From positions 1-64,000 of the forward strand of contig CACYXR010000001.1 of assembly GCA_902778455.1 (NCBI GenBank): a stretch of 64,000 nt of DNA. The letters run 5' to 3'. A model generated the notes under the pieces. The model ran no database searches. It was not told the DNA's origin and worked only from the letters and a program-made list of their open reading frames with translations. The DNA is from an uncultured Selenomonadaceae bacterium (lineage in GTDB: Bacteria; Bacillota; Negativicutes; Selenomonadales; Selenomonadaceae). The translations under genes were made by a program, and so were the position numbers. Within the stretch, counting starts at the first letter, position 1. Every line of letters begins with the position of its first letter. Shown here piece after piece: positions 1 to 8,256 of this stretch.

Positions 1-108
1 CTACAGCTATTGTATCACGGGCATCTCATAACCTGCTGATGAATTTTGTGCAGATGCAGATGCACGTTAAACGTTTCTGCAAATCTTAGTATACGAGGAG
101 CAGCAGCA

Positions 109-1650
109 GTGAGTAAGACAGCGAAAAGGATGGCAAAAAACGCACGGCGGATGGTCTCGGTATTCGGGGCTTTGCTTGTCGGAGGCATGGGTGTGATGGG
201 CTTTGCGGCGGACGCCGAGGCCGGCGCGAAAGCAATCGTGACGCAAAGCGCATCCGCCGATGTCGTCGGTCCGTCCGCGGCAGCGGAGCCATCTTCCGAA
301 TGCGTCTTATCGCCGCGCTGGGCCGCCACTCGTGCGCTGGGATTTACCGCAAGGGTCCGCCTGGACAACGCCCTGGACGCACAAGTTTATGAGCCTGGGC
401 CGCTGCAGGTGCCCGGATTGGGCGTCATCGTCTATAAGGACGGGCGCGAGGTTTATTCCCGCTTTGTTGGAAGTCGCCATATCGGCAGCGACGGTGCGGA
501 TGCGCCGGTCACCCGCGATACGGAATTTCGTATTGCCTCCGTTTCCAAGCAGTTCACGGCCTTTACCCTGATGCAGCTCGTGGAGCAGGGGAAACTGCGC
601 CTCGACGACGACGTCAGCAAATACCTTGGCTTCAAGCTCAGGAATCCCGCTTACCCCGACACGCCGATTACGCTGGAAATGCTGGCCAGCCATATTTCCT
701 CCCTGAGAGACGACGAAAATAATTATGTTTCCTCGCCGGATATAAACATACGGGAGTTTTTCGTTCCGGAAGGGAGAATGTGGAACGGCGGCGCCCACTT
801 TGCTCCCAAAGGCGAGGCCCCGGGCGAATTCTTCTGCTACTGTAATCTGGACTACGGCATTCTGGGGACGGTCATTGAGGCCGTCACCGGCGAACGGTTT
901 GACCTGTACCAGAAAAAACACATACTGAAACAGCTTTCCACCAAGGCCGATTATCTGCCGGACAATATGGACCGCGAGACTTTTTCGCAACTGGGGACGA
1001 CCTATCGTCGGCAAACCTCCGACGGCCGTTGGGACGAGACCGCGCCCTGGCGAAGCGTTGCCGACGATTATCAGGGGCAAAAGCAGAAAAAAGACAGGCT
1101 TTTCATCGATGCAACTCCGTACGATCTTAAGGGATATGTACCGGGTACCAACGCCACCGGCTTCTCCCCACAAGGCGGCCTCAGGATCTCTTTCGCGGAG
1201 TTGGGACACGCTCTGGAAATGCTTATGAATGAAGGCGTTTACCGCGGCAGGCGAATCCTGCGGCCGGAATCGGTCTCCGAGATATTGAAGCCGCGTTGGT
1301 TCTACGATCCCACCGTAAATAACGGGGACACATACGACGGGACCATGCTGGCTTACGGCTTGGCCGAATACCCGATCTTCGGCGACAGCACCTCTCGTGT
1401 CTGCCGGGATTATGCCGTCGATCTTGTCGGGCACACCGGGGAAAAAGACGGCCTGCTTTCCGGAATGTTCTTCCGCCCCGGCACGAAAGACGGTTTCCTT
1501 TACGCGCTCAACGGCGTTGGCATAGAACTCGACGAGGACCCTCGTTCCACCGGCAAATTCAGCGGCAACTATATCTGGGAAGAAAAGATTATGGACGCAA
1601 TATGCCAAGCGCTGTGGGGAAAAGAGTTCCAGAACAATTTGAACCGATAA
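109..1650 (+). CDS. Secreted serine hydrolase, class C beta-lactamase-like
   Basis: Predicted penicillin-binding-protein or esterase-type serine hydrolase exported from the cytoplasm (513 aa). The three family motifs are present and well spaced: SVSK (nucleophile Ser144, Lys147), YCN (Tyr244) and HTG (about residue 442, in place of KTG). The N-terminus has a basic stretch followed by a hydrophobic segment ending near ADAEA, so it is a signal peptide. I chose GTG 109 because a GAGGAG ribosome site sits 8 bases upstream; an in-frame start at 46 would give a cysteine-rich extension with no ribosome site. The family includes D-Ala-D-Ala carboxypeptidases, esterases and beta-lactamases, and the sequence does not say which. 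The next gene is also a wall hydrolase, which favours a peptidoglycan role (inference). Confidence 0.85.
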   Translation: MSKTAKRMAKNARRMVSVFGALLVGGMGVMGFAADAEAGAKAIVTQSASADVVGPSAAAEPSSECVLSPRWAATRALGFTARVRLDNALDAQVYEPGPLQVPGLGVIVYKDGREVYSRFVGSRHIGSDGADAPVTRDTEFRIASVSKQFTAFTLMQLVEQGKLRLDDDVSKYLGFKLRNPAYPDTPITLEMLASHISSLRDDENNYVSSPDINIREFFVPEGRMWNGGAHFAPKGEAPGEFFCYCNLDYGILGTVIEAVTGERFDLYQKKHILKQLSTKADYLPDNMDRETFSQLGTTYRRQTSDGRWDETAPWRSVADDYQGQKQKKDRLFIDATPYDLKGYVPGTNATGFSPQGGLRISFAELGHALEMLMNEGVYRGRRILRPESVSEILKPRWFYDPTVNNGDTYDGTMLAYGLAEYPIFGDSTSRVCRDYAVDLVGHTGEKDGLLSGMFFRPGTKDGFLYALNGVGIELDEDPRSTGKFSGNYIWEEKIMDAICQALWGKEFQNNLNR

Positions 1651-1660
1651 AAAGTTTTAC

Positions 1661-1758
1661 TAAGGAACCACTGAATAAGTCCCTCCGCGCCTCTGCCGGA
1701 TCTTTTTCCGACTGCCGTCGTCAAATCCCTCTCGACGTAGCGATGCTACGCCTTCGAG
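1661..1758 (-). repeat. Partial copy of the TTAAGGAA repeat family
   Basis: About 98 bases match one half of the 168-bp element at 54387-54554, reading in the opposite direction. The match begins at the terminal repeat (TAAGGAACCACTGAATAAGT), runs through the CGTAGCGATGCTACG palindrome, and stops after CTTCGAG, where the sequence becomes that of the following gene. The other end of the element is missing. Confidence 0.8.
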
Positions 1759-3683
1759 CCTTGCTTGCGGCTGCGATTGGATTCGGTTTTATGACGGGGG
1801 CGCCCGTTTCGCAGGCGCAGGCGTCCGTATCAGCGTCCAGCGCTGCCGCCCCGCTGTTGGTGAACAAGACGCATAAACTTCCCGACGACTATGAATCCAC
1901 CGTTTCCCTAATCACCGTCAAAAACTGCTTCGGAAAGAAATTCCAGATCGAGCGGGAAACATACGAGCATTTCCTGGAGCTGCGCGAGGATCTTTTGAAA
2001 AGCGGCATCCAGATCGAGCTGGAATCCGCATACCGCAGCGTCGCCCGCCAGCGTCAGCTCATCGGTGAGCTCCGGGCAAAAGAGGGCGAAGAATACGTCA
2101 AAAACTTTGCCGCCGCTCCGGGCTATTCCGAGCACCACACCGGGCTGGCGATCGACGCCACGATTGTCGTGAACGGTTCCTCCGTCGCCGACTATTACGG
2201 AACGCAGGAAACCCTGTACCAAAAAATGCACCGGAAACTGGCCGACCACGGATTCATCCTCCGCTATCCGCCGGGAAAGTCCGGCGTCACCGGCTATGAC
2301 TACGAATCATGGCACATCCGCTATGTCGGGAAAGAGACTGCGCAGAAGATTTTCCTGCAGGGGCTGACGCTGGAGGAATATCTGGCCGGCGGTGAAGAAA
2401 CGAGCGCCATGAAGAGCAAATACGGCTCGGCGGAATACTGGACGCGGCGAAATCCCGGCGGCGACACGATCATGGACGAAAGCGGGCTGGAGAATCTGCA
2501 GGAAACGTTTCGCAAAAAATGCGCGGCCCTCGTCAATTTGGCCGACTATCCCGACGCCTTTTCCCGCGAGGAGCTTCGGAAGAAGATCGCATCCGCCAAG
2601 AGCGCCTTTTGGTATTTTGAACCGGAAGAAGTCTATGAAAATGGGGTTCTCCTGCCTCGCGCCCGTTATTGGCAAGTGGTCGACAACTGCGCCTTCAACG
2701 CGCTGCCCGAGCGCCAGGCCGTTCGCTTCGCCCTGACGACAACCCGGGCCAACCTTCGGTATTTGCCGGCAAGCGTCGGCTGGTACGAAGACAGCTATGA
2801 CACCCATTACGATCTTCTGCAGGGAACGGCAGTCAATCCGGCGGAACCTTTGGCGGTGCTGGCGGAGAGCCGGGACAAGCGGTTCTGCTTCGTGGAGACG
2901 AGAAATTTCAGCGGGTGGCTGGACAAAGACGCGATGGTCTTCACGAACCGCGAGAAGTGGATGGAATATGCAGCGCCGAAAAATTTCCTTGTTATTACTG
3001 ATGACAGTAAAAAAATACAGGTCGACGACAATTTGTCCTTGACGTTCCAGATGGGAAGCCGTTTGCCCCTGCGCCGCCCCGCGCCGCAGGCTGACGGGAC
3101 CTGGCTCGTCTCGGTACCGGTCGACGCCAACGGCACGTTCCGGGAAGAGACGGTGCGTATCCCGGCAGACGACACGGTGCACAAAGGCTGGCTGCCGTAC
3201 TCGGAAAACAATCTGGTGCGTCAGGCGTTCCGCTTCCTGGGAGACCTTTACGGCTGGGGCGGTCTGGAGGAAGGCGTGGACTGCGCGCTGTTCACGGCGG
3301 ACGTCTATCGGAGCGTGGGCATAAACTTTCCGGCGGACGCCGAGGAACAGATGCTCGCCATGCCCGTCAGCCTCGATCTTGAGAAAATGAGCGAAAAAGA
3401 CAAGTTCGCCGCTGTCACAAAGCTCCGTCCCGGCGACCTCCTGTTCACGGACGGCCACGTCATGATGTACCTCGGCCGGGACGACAAGGGAGAGCCGCAC
3501 ATCATCCAAGCCGGGAGCAGCCGCTGGTTCCCCGGCGAAGGGGAAGAAGGCGGCCCGCTCAAATACTATACCCGCAGAGTGACGGTAGACGATCTCCGCT
3601 GGTTCAAGGGCTCAGAAAAAACATGCCTCGAGCTCATCATCAACGCCGGCTGCGTGCGTGCGGATAAAAAAGCGGAGGATTGA
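1743..3683 (+). CDS. Secreted VanY carboxypeptidase - SH3 - NlpC/P60 fusion
   Basis: Bifunctional peptidoglycan hydrolase of 646 aa. The N-terminal half is an M15B D-Ala-D-Ala carboxypeptidase with SEHHTGLAID (about 128-137) and ESWHIRYV (about 187-194), the zinc-binding motifs. The middle holds SH3-like repeats (about 330-490). The C-terminus is NlpC/P60 with VDCALF (Cys514) and DGHVMMYLG (His572), an endopeptidase for stem peptides. ATG 1743 begins a good signal peptide (MLRLRALLAAAIGFGF then cleavage near VSQAQA). That start lies inside a repeat and has no clear ribosome site; TTG or ATG codons further upstream are possible but less likely. It follows the serine hydrolase and is closed by a strong terminator. 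Confidence 0.88.
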   Translation: MLRLRALLAAAIGFGFMTGAPVSQAQASVSASSAAAPLLVNKTHKLPDDYESTVSLITVKNCFGKKFQIERETYEHFLELREDLLKSGIQIELESAYRSVARQRQLIGELRAKEGEEYVKNFAAAPGYSEHHTGLAIDATIVVNGSSVADYYGTQETLYQKMHRKLADHGFILRYPPGKSGVTGYDYESWHIRYVGKETAQKIFLQGLTLEEYLAGGEETSAMKSKYGSAEYWTRRNPGGDTIMDESGLENLQETFRKKCAALVNLADYPDAFSREELRKKIASAKSAFWYFEPEEVYENGVLLPRARYWQVVDNCAFNALPERQAVRFALTTTRANLRYLPASVGWYEDSYDTHYDLLQGTAVNPAEPLAVLAESRDKRFCFVETRNFSGWLDKDAMVFTNREKWMEYAAPKNFLVITDDSKKIQVDDNLSLTFQMGSRLPLRRPAPQADGTWLVSVPVDANGTFREETVRIPADDTVHKGWLPYSENNLVRQAFRFLGDLYGWGGLEEGVDCALFTADVYRSVGINFPADAEEQMLAMPVSLDLEKMSEKDKFAAVTKLRPGDLLFTDGHVMMYLGRDDKGEPHIIQAGSSRWFPGEGEEGGPLKYYTRRVTVDDLRWFKGSEKTCLELIINAGCVRADKKAED

Positions 3684-3703
3684 AAAATCCATAACAAAAA
3701 ATT

Positions 3704-3750
3704 TTGGAGTAAGAAAATCTGATTTTCCGATTTTCTTACTCCAATTTTTT
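3704..3750 (+). terminator. Rho-independent terminator after the VanY-NlpC gene
   Basis: A perfect 16-bp stem (TTGGAGTAAGAAAATC, 3704-3719, and its complement 3729-3744) with a 9-base loop is followed by six T residues. It lies 20 bases after the stop codon at 3683. Confidence 0.9.
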
Positions 3751-3857
3751 GTCCTTATCAGCAATCCCGAGGAGGCCGCAACAATGCTGGTCCGCAACGA
3801 GCGGACAAGAGGAGCGTCATGCGCCGTTTTGGCTTGTCGAAGTCCGCCGATGCGCGT

Positions 3858-3886
3858 TTGCCAGCGTTCTTTCTCTATGCTATGAT
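3858..3886 (+). promoter_or_regulatory. Sigma-70/A-type promoter for the methyltransferase
   Basis: TTGCCA (3858-3863), a 17-base spacer and TATGAT (3881-3886), located 54 bases before the ATG at 3940. No gene intervenes. Confidence 0.7.
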
Positions 3887-3939
3887 GAAAACGATATGAA
3901 TTATCCACCGTGGCAGGAGAAAAACAAGGGGGAAGAATT

Positions 3940-4905
3940 ATGTTCCGTTTGAAAAAACAAGGCCCGATCGCAAGATTTTTGACGCTGGCCGCCATCCTGT
4001 GCGCCGTTTGGACAAGCGTGTGCGCGGCGGAGGCCATGCCGCCGGTTTCCTATACGGCCTACACCTCCCTTTATTGGCTTTGGGAGGCGGGCGTTCCCGA
4101 GGCGGCGGAATTCTCCGAGGCCATCGGCGGTGAAAAAGTCAGCCTGTCCAAAGACTCGGTGCCCCATTACGAAGAATTGGCGCCGGTGAACAAGCTGTAT
4201 ATCGAGATGCGGTACGCCGCGCTCAATGAATACATTGCCGGCAACCGGTATCAAAACGTCCTCGACGTGGCCTGCGGTTTTGCTCCCCGGAGCATTGCCA
4301 TGGCTCGACAGGGCAGGATGTTCGTCGGGACGGATTTTGCCCCCTCAATCGCGGAAATCAGGACCGTCCTGCCGGACTGCCTATCCCGCAAGCAGCAGAA
4401 GCGCGTCCATTACGCGATCGCCGACGCGAAGGATCGGGTCGGCATGATGCGGGCTGCCGACAGGTTGGAAGGCCCTGTCTGCATTACCATGGACGGGCTG
4501 ATGATGTATCTGACGCGGGAAGAACAGGCAACCGTGCTGAAAAACATAAAGGCGATCCTCGAGAAGCACGGCGGCGCGTACGTCACCTCCGATTTCCTGG
4601 CACGGGAATTCGTCAAGGCCGCCACGGCGGTCGTCTATGACGACAAGGACGCCCAGCGGGTTTACCGCCAATCCGCCGAGATGTACGAAAAAACAGCGAA
4701 CGTCGATTTCGACAAGGCCTTTTTCGCCGACGCGGACGAAGCGCAGAAATTCATCGAATCGCAGGGGCTGAAGGTGAAACGGATTCCCCTGTTCCAGCGG
4801 CCTGTCGCCCTGCAAAGCGCCAAGGACTTCAACTTCGGACAGTACCAAAAGCTGGAAAGCCTGAAAAACGAATTATTCCTTTGGGAGATCACGGTTGGCA
4901 ATTGA
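3940..4905 (+). CDS. Exported class I SAM-dependent methyltransferase
   Basis: Protein of 321 aa with a Rossmann methyltransferase core: motif I VLDVACGFAPRS at about 107, an acidic GTDFAP segment after strand 2, and TMDGLMMYL in the region of motif IV. The layout resembles the leucine carboxyl methyltransferase-like family (O-methyltransferases found in polyketide and unknown pathways). The start ATG 3940 has a GGGGGA ribosome site. Unusually, the first 28 or so residues form a signal peptide (basic MFRLKKQ, hydrophobic core, VCAAEA), although SAM is a cytoplasmic substrate. The segment could instead be a membrane anchor. A second, truncated gene follows 17 bases later. Confidence 0.75.
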   Translation: MFRLKKQGPIARFLTLAAILCAVWTSVCAAEAMPPVSYTAYTSLYWLWEAGVPEAAEFSEAIGGEKVSLSKDSVPHYEELAPVNKLYIEMRYAALNEYIAGNRYQNVLDVACGFAPRSIAMARQGRMFVGTDFAPSIAEIRTVLPDCLSRKQQKRVHYAIADAKDRVGMMRAADRLEGPVCITMDGLMMYLTREEQATVLKNIKAILEKHGGAYVTSDFLAREFVKAATAVVYDDKDAQRVYRQSAEMYEKTANVDFDKAFFADADEAQKFIESQGLKVKRIPLFQRPVALQSAKDFNFGQYQKLESLKNELFLWEITVGN

Positions 4906-4921
4906 CGGAAGAGGAATGAAG

Positions 4922-5122
4922 ATGTCTGACACGGAACGTATCCTGTCCAAGGAAAACCTGACCGAGACCATGGATTGGCTTGAGGCGGTTTTCATTCATC
5001 CTTCCAAGCGATTTGCGGCCGAACCGCGTCCATATTGCGCATCTCCTTCTGCCGCGATAGGAGTATCCGCTTCATATTCATATCGTATGCTATGCTGCGG
5101 CGTATCCTGCGCCATCTCCTGA
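4922..5122 (+). pseudogene. Truncated gene abutting the restriction locus
   Basis: ATG 4922 has a well placed AGAGGA ribosome site and starts 17 bases after the methyltransferase, as the next gene of an operon would. The first 25 residues (MSDTERILSKENLTETMDWL and onward) look like an ordinary soluble protein. From about 4996 the frame runs antisense into the 3' end of hsdR and turns into a cysteine- and serine-rich non-protein-like tail. It is probably the 5' stub of a gene cut off when the hsd locus arrived (inference); I cannot name the original gene. Confidence 0.45.
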
Positions 5123-8100
5123 TTGTCCGTCCAAAGCTCGCACTGCGCCATTACCGTCTGCACCGCGTCCTCCATACCTTCCGGAGGATAGCGGTGCTTT
5201 TTTAATAACTTCTTGATGAGCATCCGCATTTTCGCCCGCGCGCTGGAACGCTCCTGCCAGTCAATCGTGCGGTTTTTCCGCAGCGCGTCCGTCAGCTCCT
5301 TCGTGATGGCGATCAATTCCTCGTTCTCATAAAAATCTTTGATGGCGTCGGGCTTCGTCAGCGCGTCGAAAAAGGCCAGCTCGTCGGCGGTCAGTCCTAA
5401 CTCTTCCCCGTCCTTTTGCGCCTCGGAGATTTGCTTCGCCAGCTTCAAGAGCTCCTCGATGACCTGCTCGTTGGTCAGCATCCCGTTCAGATAGGCGTTC
5501 ATCACCCGTTGGATAATCTCGCTGAACTTCTCCGACTTCACCACGTTCGTGCGGCGGTAAATATGCACCTGCTCGGCAATCAGCCGTTTCAACAGCTCGA
5601 CGGCGAGATTCTTCTCCTTCATCCTGGAGATTTCCTCCAGGAATTTCGGGTCGAACAGCGAAAAGCCCGTCTTCACGTCGGAGAAAAGGTTGATGACGCC
5701 GTCGCTCTTGACGCTCTGCTTCAAAAGCTCGTTGATGCGCTTGTTCATCTCCGGCAGGGAAATCTTCTCGCCCTCGCCTTGATGGGCGAGCCGTAAGACG
5801 AGCACGCGCACCGCCTCGAAAAACGCCGCCTCAAAGCGCAAATCCTCCGCTGCGATGGACGAGCAGAGGGAAAGCGCCTGATGCAAGAGCAGCGCTTCCT
5901 TGATGAAAGCGTCCTTTTCTTTGTCCTTTTCCCGCGCCACGATGAAATTGACAGCGCCCGTGATGACCTTTGCCCGCTCCAGGTCCGTGCCGTTTACGAA
6001 TTTCGAGTAATCATAGCCGTGGAACATATCGCGGCAGACCGACAGCTTTTCGAGGAACTTCGGATAGGCGGCCCTGGCGATGTCGGTGTCGCCGTAGTTT
6101 TTCCTGTCGCGGACCGTGTAGTCGTTCATCGCCTGTTTCAGTGCCGAAGCGATCCCCACATAATCCACGACAAGGCCGCCCGCCTTGTCGCCGAATACGC
6201 GGTTCACGCGGGCGATGGCCTGCATCAGATTGTGGCCGCTCATGGGCTTGTAAACATACATCGTCGCCAGCGACGGCACGTCGAAGCCCGTCAGCCACAT
6301 ATCCACCACGATAGCGATTTTCAGAGGGCTGCCGTTGTCCTTGAAAACCTTGGCCAGCTCGTCCCGGCGGCGTTTGTTGCCGATGACCTTTCGCCATTCC
6401 TCCGGGTCCTTGTTGCTCTCGGTCATCACCACGGCGACCTTTTCGGTCCAATCGGGGCGAAGCTCCAAGATCCGTTGGTAAATCTTCATCGCGATGGCGC
6501 GGGAATAGGCCACGATCATCGCCTTGCCCGTCAGGAGATTGGCGCGGAAATTTTCATAGTGGTCCAAAATATCCGTGACGAGGGAATCAATCGTCTTGTC
6601 GTTGCCCAGCACGGCCTCCATCTTTCCGAGGTCGCGCTTGCTCTTTTCGATCGTCGCGGGGTCGGCGTTCTGCGCCATCAGTTCGTATTCCGCGTCGATC
6701 AGCTTCAGCGTCGCCTCGTCCAGCTTCAGCTTGATGACGCGGCTCTCGTAGTACACGGGCCGCGTCGCGCCGTCCTCGACGGCCTGCGTCATATCGTAAA
6801 TGTCGATATAGTCGCCGAACACCTCTCGGGTGTCCCTGTCCTTCACGGAAATCGGCGTACCCGTGAAGCCGATATACGTCGCGTTCGGCAGGCTGTCGCG
6901 GATAATCCGCGCCGTGCCGACGACGCGCTTCGCCACTTCCTCGCCCGCTTCGTTCCGCGTCATCCGAATGGTCTCGGTCAGCCCGTACTGCCCGCGGTGC
7001 GCCTCGTCCGCCATCACCACGATATTGCGCCGCTCGGACAGCGGCCCGTCCGACTCATCTATTACAGGCTCTTGTGAGCGAAGCGAGTTAGAGCCTGTTA
7101 TATGCAGGGACCCGCGCAGCGGGTCATCGCGGAACTTCTGCATCGTCGTGAAAATAATGCCGTTGGCCTTTCGCCCCGCCAACAGCTTTTTCAAATGCTC
7201 TCGGCTCTCGGCCTGTACCGGCTCCTGCCGCAGAAACGCCTTGCACTTCGCGAACTGTCCGAAAAGCTGATCGTCGAGATCGTTCCTGTCCGTCAGTACG
7301 ACGATTGTGGGACTGTTCAGCGCCGATTGCAGGAGATGGGCGTAAAACACCATCGAAAGCGACTTGCCGCTGCCCTGCGTATGCCAGAATACGCCGCCCT
7401 TGCCGTCGGTCTCCGCAGCGCGCGTCGTGGAGGCCGCCGCCTTCCTGACGGCAAAATACTGATGATACCCGGCGAGAATCTTGAAAGACTGCAAGCCCTC
7501 GTCGGAAAAGCAGATAAAATTCCTGAGAATGTCCAACAGCCGCGCCTTTTGGAAAATCCCCTCGAAGAACGTATCGAACTGCGCGTGCTGCGTGTTCTCA
7601 TAGCTGCCGTCCTTCGTCTTCCACTCCATGAAGCGGTCCTCGCCGGAGGTAATCGTCCCTGCCTTCGACGTCATCATGTCGCTCATCACGCAGATGGCGT
7701 TGTATACGAATGCGGACGGGATTTCCTGCATATAGTTCCGAAGCTGGAGGAATGCCTCCGAAGCGTCCGTTTCCTCCCGTGACGGAGATTTCAGCTCCAT
7801 CAGCACTACGGGCAGACCGTTCAGAAAGAGAATCACGTCCGGGCGCTTCGTGCTGTTTTCCACGATCGTCCATTGATTCGCGACGATAAAGGAATTGGCG
7901 TTAGGGTTCTCATAGTCCACAAGATAGCAAATCGCAGAGCGCTGCTCGCCCTTGACGGTAAAACTCACGGGAACGCCGTTTTGCAGATAGTCCATGAAGA
8001 CTTCGTTCCGCTGCACCAGCTCGCCGTTCTCGAAATTCCGCAGCTTGAAAAGCGCGTCGGCGATGGCGTCGGCGGGCAAATCGGGATTTAGCCGCGCGAA

Positions 8101-8241
8101 GTATTCCTCCAGTATCTCGTCATAAAGGGGGCTGCGAAAATCGCGCTCCACGTCCGGCCCGTAGACATGAGTGTAGCCCATGCCAATGAAAAGCTCGATG
8201 ATGGAGTTTTCATAATTCGCTTCGGCGTAGGTGGTGGACAT
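4996..8241 (-). CDS. hsdR: Type I restriction enzyme, R (motor/nuclease) subunit
   Basis: Full-length HsdR, 1081 aa. It translocates DNA and cleaves it when unmethylated target sites are met. The PD-(D/E)xK nuclease is at about 133-152 (RPDVILF ... VLMELKS). The SF2 motor shows Walker A TQGSGKS (about 287-293), DEAH box VVMADEAH (about 408-415), motif III IGFTGTP and motif VI QAIARVNRVF. Start ATG 8241 has a GGAGGGG ribosome site. It is the last gene of the leftward hsdM-hsdS-X-hsdR run, 15 bases after X. An in-frame palindromic insert (7062-7100) adds about 17 residues just before the DEAH box. No inactivating change is seen. Confidence 0.96.
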   Translation of the reverse strand: MSTTYAEANYENSIIELFIGMGYTHVYGPDVERDFRSPLYDEILEEYFARLNPDLPADAIADALFKLRNFENGELVQRNEVFMDYLQNGVPVSFTVKGEQRSAICYLVDYENPNANSFIVANQWTIVENSTKRPDVILFLNGLPVVLMELKSPSREETDASEAFLQLRNYMQEIPSAFVYNAICVMSDMMTSKAGTITSGEDRFMEWKTKDGSYENTQHAQFDTFFEGIFQKARLLDILRNFICFSDEGLQSFKILAGYHQYFAVRKAAASTTRAAETDGKGGVFWHTQGSGKSLSMVFYAHLLQSALNSPTIVVLTDRNDLDDQLFGQFAKCKAFLRQEPVQAESREHLKKLLAGRKANGIIFTTMQKFRDDPLRGSLHITGSNSLRSQEPVIDESDGPLSERRNIVVMADEAHRGQYGLTETIRMTRNEAGEEVAKRVVGTARIIRDSLPNATYIGFTGTPISVKDRDTREVFGDYIDIYDMTQAVEDGATRPVYYESRVIKLKLDEATLKLIDAEYELMAQNADPATIEKSKRDLGKMEAVLGNDKTIDSLVTDILDHYENFRANLLTGKAMIVAYSRAIAMKIYQRILELRPDWTEKVAVVMTESNKDPEEWRKVIGNKRRRDELAKVFKDNGSPLKIAIVVDMWLTGFDVPSLATMYVYKPMSGHNLMQAIARVNRVFGDKAGGLVVDYVGIASALKQAMNDYTVRDRKNYGDTDIARAAYPKFLEKLSVCRDMFHGYDYSKFVNGTDLERAKVITGAVNFIVAREKDKEKDAFIKEALLLHQALSLCSSIAAEDLRFEAAFFEAVRVLVLRLAHQGEGEKISLPEMNKRINELLKQSVKSDGVINLFSDVKTGFSLFDPKFLEEISRMKEKNLAVELLKRLIAEQVHIYRRTNVVKSEKFSEIIQRVMNAYLNGMLTNEQVIEELLKLAKQISEAQKDGEELGLTADELAFFDALTKPDAIKDFYENEELIAITKELTDALRKNRTIDWQERSSARAKMRMLIKKLLKKHRYPPEGMEDAVQTVMAQCELWTDNQEMAQDTPQHSIRYEYEADTPIAAEGDAQYGRGSAANRLEG
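7062..7100. repeat. Palindromic insert inside hsdR
   Basis: TTACAGGCTCT (7062-7072) and AGAGCCTGTTA (7090-7100) are inverted repeats with one mismatch around a 17-base centre. It is translated in frame as ITGSNSLRSQEPVI, a stretch that does not look like the surrounding HsdR sequence. Confidence 0.6.
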
Positions 8242-8256
8242 GAGAGTTCCCCTCCC

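Noticed and set aside
307-1608. 433-codon minus-strand frame opposite the serine hydrolase
   Set aside because: The plus frame carries three correctly spaced active-site motifs and a signal peptide; the minus frame has none.
1602-1742. Upstream start for the VanY-NlpC protein at 1602
   Set aside because: It would overlap the previous gene and place a 47-residue, repeat-encoded stretch ahead of a perfect signal peptide.
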